This document shows, in pieces, positions 6,798-8,038 of a DNA stretch of 8,038 nucleotides. The DNA comes from Flavobacteriaceae bacterium (GTDB lineage Bacteria; Bacteroidota; Bacteroidia; Flavobacteriales; Flavobacteriaceae): assembly GCA_013042825.1 (NCBI GenBank), contig JABDPL010000307.1:1-8038 (forward strand). The letters run 5' to 3'. The translations under genes were made by a program, and so were the position numbers. The notes below the pieces were generated by a model, which worked only from the letters and a program-made list of their open reading frames with translations, made no database searches and had not been told where the DNA came from. Position 1 is the first letter of the stretch. Every line of letters starts with the position of its first letter.

Positions 6798-7598
6798 TTA
6801 ATTTCGAATAATTCGTTTAACGTATTTCTCGGTATTCTGTTCGATGACCAACAGATATACGCCCACCGGTAAATCCGACATATCAATTTGCTTTAGATCA
6901 TCAGGTATTTCCATCAGGCGTTTCCCCAAAATATCGAATAACTCGATCGAGTCTAGAGCTGTATTGGTTTCAATGGTGAGAATACCGCTGGTAGGATTGG
7001 GATAAACCGAAATTTCCCTAAAAATTTCATTCAGCTCTTCAATACTGAGGGTGTCGAAACTAAAGCTGTCGAGCCCGGGAGCCGGACTATTAAAATAATC
7101 CTGCGAGCTGGTGTTGTCTATGTTTGAATTGTAAAAACTATCTAATACTCCACCCGCTCCTGCTGCGATGGGATCTGAATTAAGCAGAAAGGTCATCTGG
7201 CCGGATGAAGGCATGTTACTTATTTGAAAAGCGACAAGGTCGATCTGTTGGCCAGAGGTATGTGAGAATAAGGACTGTCCCGGAGGCATATTTAATTGAA
7301 AGGCATCGCGGGTACCATCACCCAATGACAGGCCTGATAAAAATGCGGCATCGAATTCGGTTGATGACCAGGTCCTGCCTGCTAATAACGAATTGGCATT
7401 GACTACATCAGATGCACCTGCAGGCAGCATCAAAGTGAAGCCCGCATCTGATAAATCGGTATTACCTGAAGAGTCAAAATCGGGAATAGCCACAATTTTA
7501 AAATCATATCCGCCCAGATGTATGAGTCCGAAGTCATAGTTCTGAGCCCAGATCGGACCAATAACGGTTATAAGGAATAAGGTGTAAAGTCGTTTCAT
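6798..7598 (-). CDS. Secreted protein of unknown function with T9SS type A sorting domain
   Basis: The 266-residue product has a signal peptide (MKRLYTLFLITVIGPIWA, cleavage near AQN). Residues ~20-190 form a single domain rich in Gly, Ser, Asp and alternating hydrophobic residues, suggesting a beta sandwich; conspicuous segments are YDFKIVAIPDFDSSGNTDLS (31-50), GFTLMLPAG (53-61), LGDGTRDAFQLNMPPGQS (92-109) and AAGAGGVLDSFYNS (145-158). I cannot assign it to a named family; the overall look recalls cohesin-like or adhesin domains, but this is only an impression. Residues ~196-266 are a T9SS type A sorting domain (ISVYPNPTSGILTIE, IELFDILGKRL, LPVGVYLLVIE, KYVKRIIRN). The ATG at 7598 fits the signal peptide and lies 21 bases after the stop of the upstream gene; no Shine-Dalgarno is seen. 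The stop precedes the next start by four bases. It is most likely a surface or secreted partner of the neighbouring proteins. Confidence 0.87.
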   Translation of the reverse strand: MKRLYTLFLITVIGPIWAQNYDFGLIHLGGYDFKIVAIPDFDSSGNTDLSDAGFTLMLPAGASDVVNANSLLAGRTWSSTEFDAAFLSGLSLGDGTRDAFQLNMPPGQSLFSHTSGQQIDLVAFQISNMPSSGQMTFLLNSDPIAAGAGGVLDSFYNSNIDNTSSQDYFNSPAPGLDSFSFDTLSIEELNEIFREISVYPNPTSGILTIETNTALDSIELFDILGKRLMEIPDDLKQIDMSDLPVGVYLLVIEQNTEKYVKRIIRN

Positions 7599-7619
7599 AT
7601 TTTAAGATTTAAAGGTTGA

Positions 7620-8038
7620 TCAATTGCCGGGAGGAACTGTCGGGTTTATAATATAGGTGACCGAATTAAAACCGTTGCCGGGATGTGCAAGGACATTGTC
7701 TTTGATGATATTGCTATCGTTTCCCGATCCTGAGAAGCGGCCGCTGCCATTCATATTGATATCGATTTGGAGATAACCCGTTGATGTGTAGGTCACCGAA
7801 TTGAATCCATTTCCAGGATCTGCAAGAACATGGTCCTTTATGGAATTGGTGTCATTATCAGCTCCAGAAAACCGAACCTGTCCGTTAGCTTTGGCATCAC
7901 CGGCCCAAAGCGCATGCTCACCCGTCACGAGAAGAAGCTGCGCATTACTCCCGAAGCTAACAAAAGCATTATCGGTAAAGTTAATTGGGGTAGTTGTTTC
8001 AGACAATCCATAGGTGTTTCCGGTCATAACCGCCATAT
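7620..8038 (-). CDS. C-terminal end of a larger (probably surface) protein with two calcium-loop-like modules (5' truncated)
   Basis: The frame runs off the right edge of the window, and its first Met (8036) falls in the middle of a domain rather than at a signal peptide, so 138 residues of C-terminus are seen. Numbering from that Met, residues 1-43 (AVMTGNTYGLSETTTPINFT and following) resemble the region which in Bacteroidota surface proteins precedes an ALWAGD motif. Two modules follow at 47-83 and 92-128, sharing D-x-[KN]-x-NG-x-x-RFSG-x-x-ND-[ST]-N-x-IKD-x-VLA-x-PGNGFNSVTY. The D-x-N-x-NG opening recalls the calcium loop of dockerin/EF-hand repeats with an insertion; this is inference. 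The protein ends in a short Pro/Gly tail with no T9SS sorting domain. As first gene of the visible - strand unit it is probably co-expressed with the two T9SS proteins downstream. The N-terminal architecture, and thus the function, cannot be seen. Confidence 0.75.
   Translation of the reverse strand, partial: MAVMTGNTYGLSETTTPINFTDNAFVSFGSNAQLLLVTGEHALWAGDAKANGQVRFSGADNDTNSIKDHVLADPGNGFNSVTYTSTGYLQIDINMNGSGRFSGSGNDSNIIKDNVLAHPGNGFNSVTYIINPTVPPGN
7653..7763 (-). repeat. Second RFSG..ND module copy (C-terminal)
   Basis: It encodes residues 92-128 of the visible part: DINMNGSGRFSG, then SGNDSNIIKDNVLAHPGNGF and NSVTY. It repeats the preceding module with a 45-residue period. The first Ca-loop-type positions (D, N, N-G) are all present. 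Confidence 0.85.
7788..7898 (-). repeat. First RFSG..ND module copy
   Basis: It encodes residues 47-83 of the visible part: DAKANGQVRFSG, then ADNDTNSIKDHVLADPGNGF and NSVTY. The last 14 residues, from the PGNGF end to NSVTY, are almost identical to the other copy in protein but differ at many third codon positions, so the duplication is not recent. Lys replaces Asn at the third loop position. Confidence 0.85.

Noticed and set aside
6794..6886. 31-residue N-terminal extension of the W/Y-repeat protein frame (start at 6886)
   Set aside because: It overlaps the end of the upstream 266-residue gene, encodes an atypical Cys/Arg/Trp-rich peptide, and would bury the clear signal peptide that begins at 6793.
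8034..8036. ATG at 8036 as a genuine start of the module protein
   Set aside because: The sequence begins mid-domain with no signal peptide, and the frame remains open to the window edge; it is better read as the C-terminus of a longer protein.

Overview
The window looks like a chromosomal segment from a marine-type Flavobacteriaceae (Bacteroidota) genome. Four things support this: the gene order ftsK - lolA-like - lptF/G - ribB, which from general knowledge is typical of this family; the promoter element TATCTTTG ahead of the riboflavin gene, which fits the Bacteroidota TAnnTTTG -7 consensus; the near absence of Shine-Dalgarno sequences; and two proteins ending in type IX secretion (T9SS) type A sorting domains, a secretion route restricted to Bacteroidota. 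Genus cannot be assigned.

Left part (1-5535, + strand): four genes. The first is the C-terminal two thirds or so of FtsK (linker end, alpha/beta RecA-type motor, gamma DNA-reading domain), cut by the window edge. It is followed after 20 bases by a LolA-like periplasmic lipoprotein carrier, and 7 bases later by an LptF/LptG-family permease with an unusual C-terminal extension; these three look like one transcription unit. After a short gap carrying a convincing -7 promoter element comes ribB: an active-looking 3,4-dihydroxy-2-butanone-4-phosphate synthase domain fused to a GTP cyclohydrolase II-like domain that has lost its zinc cysteines and catalytic loop, so it is RibBX-like rather than truly bifunctional RibBA.

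Right part (5537-8038, - strand): three genes read leftwards, convergent with ribB; the facing stop codons are separated by a single base. In transcription order they are the C-terminal end of a larger protein with two 45-residue-period D-x-[KN]-x-NG...RFSG..ND modules, a 266-residue secreted protein with an unrecognised N-terminal domain plus T9SS sorting domain, and a 418-residue secreted protein made of about nine W/Y-rich repeats of ~30 residues plus T9SS sorting domain. Spacings of 21 and 4 bases imply co-transcription. These are probably surface or secreted proteins; their function is not known from sequence.

There is no RNA gene, CRISPR array, insertion sequence or obvious phage element, and no gene-free stretch longer than about 50 bases. 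The left part is housekeeping envelope, division and cofactor biology. The most unusual material is the secreted operon, the degenerate RibA half of ribB, and the C-terminal extension of the LptF/G permease.
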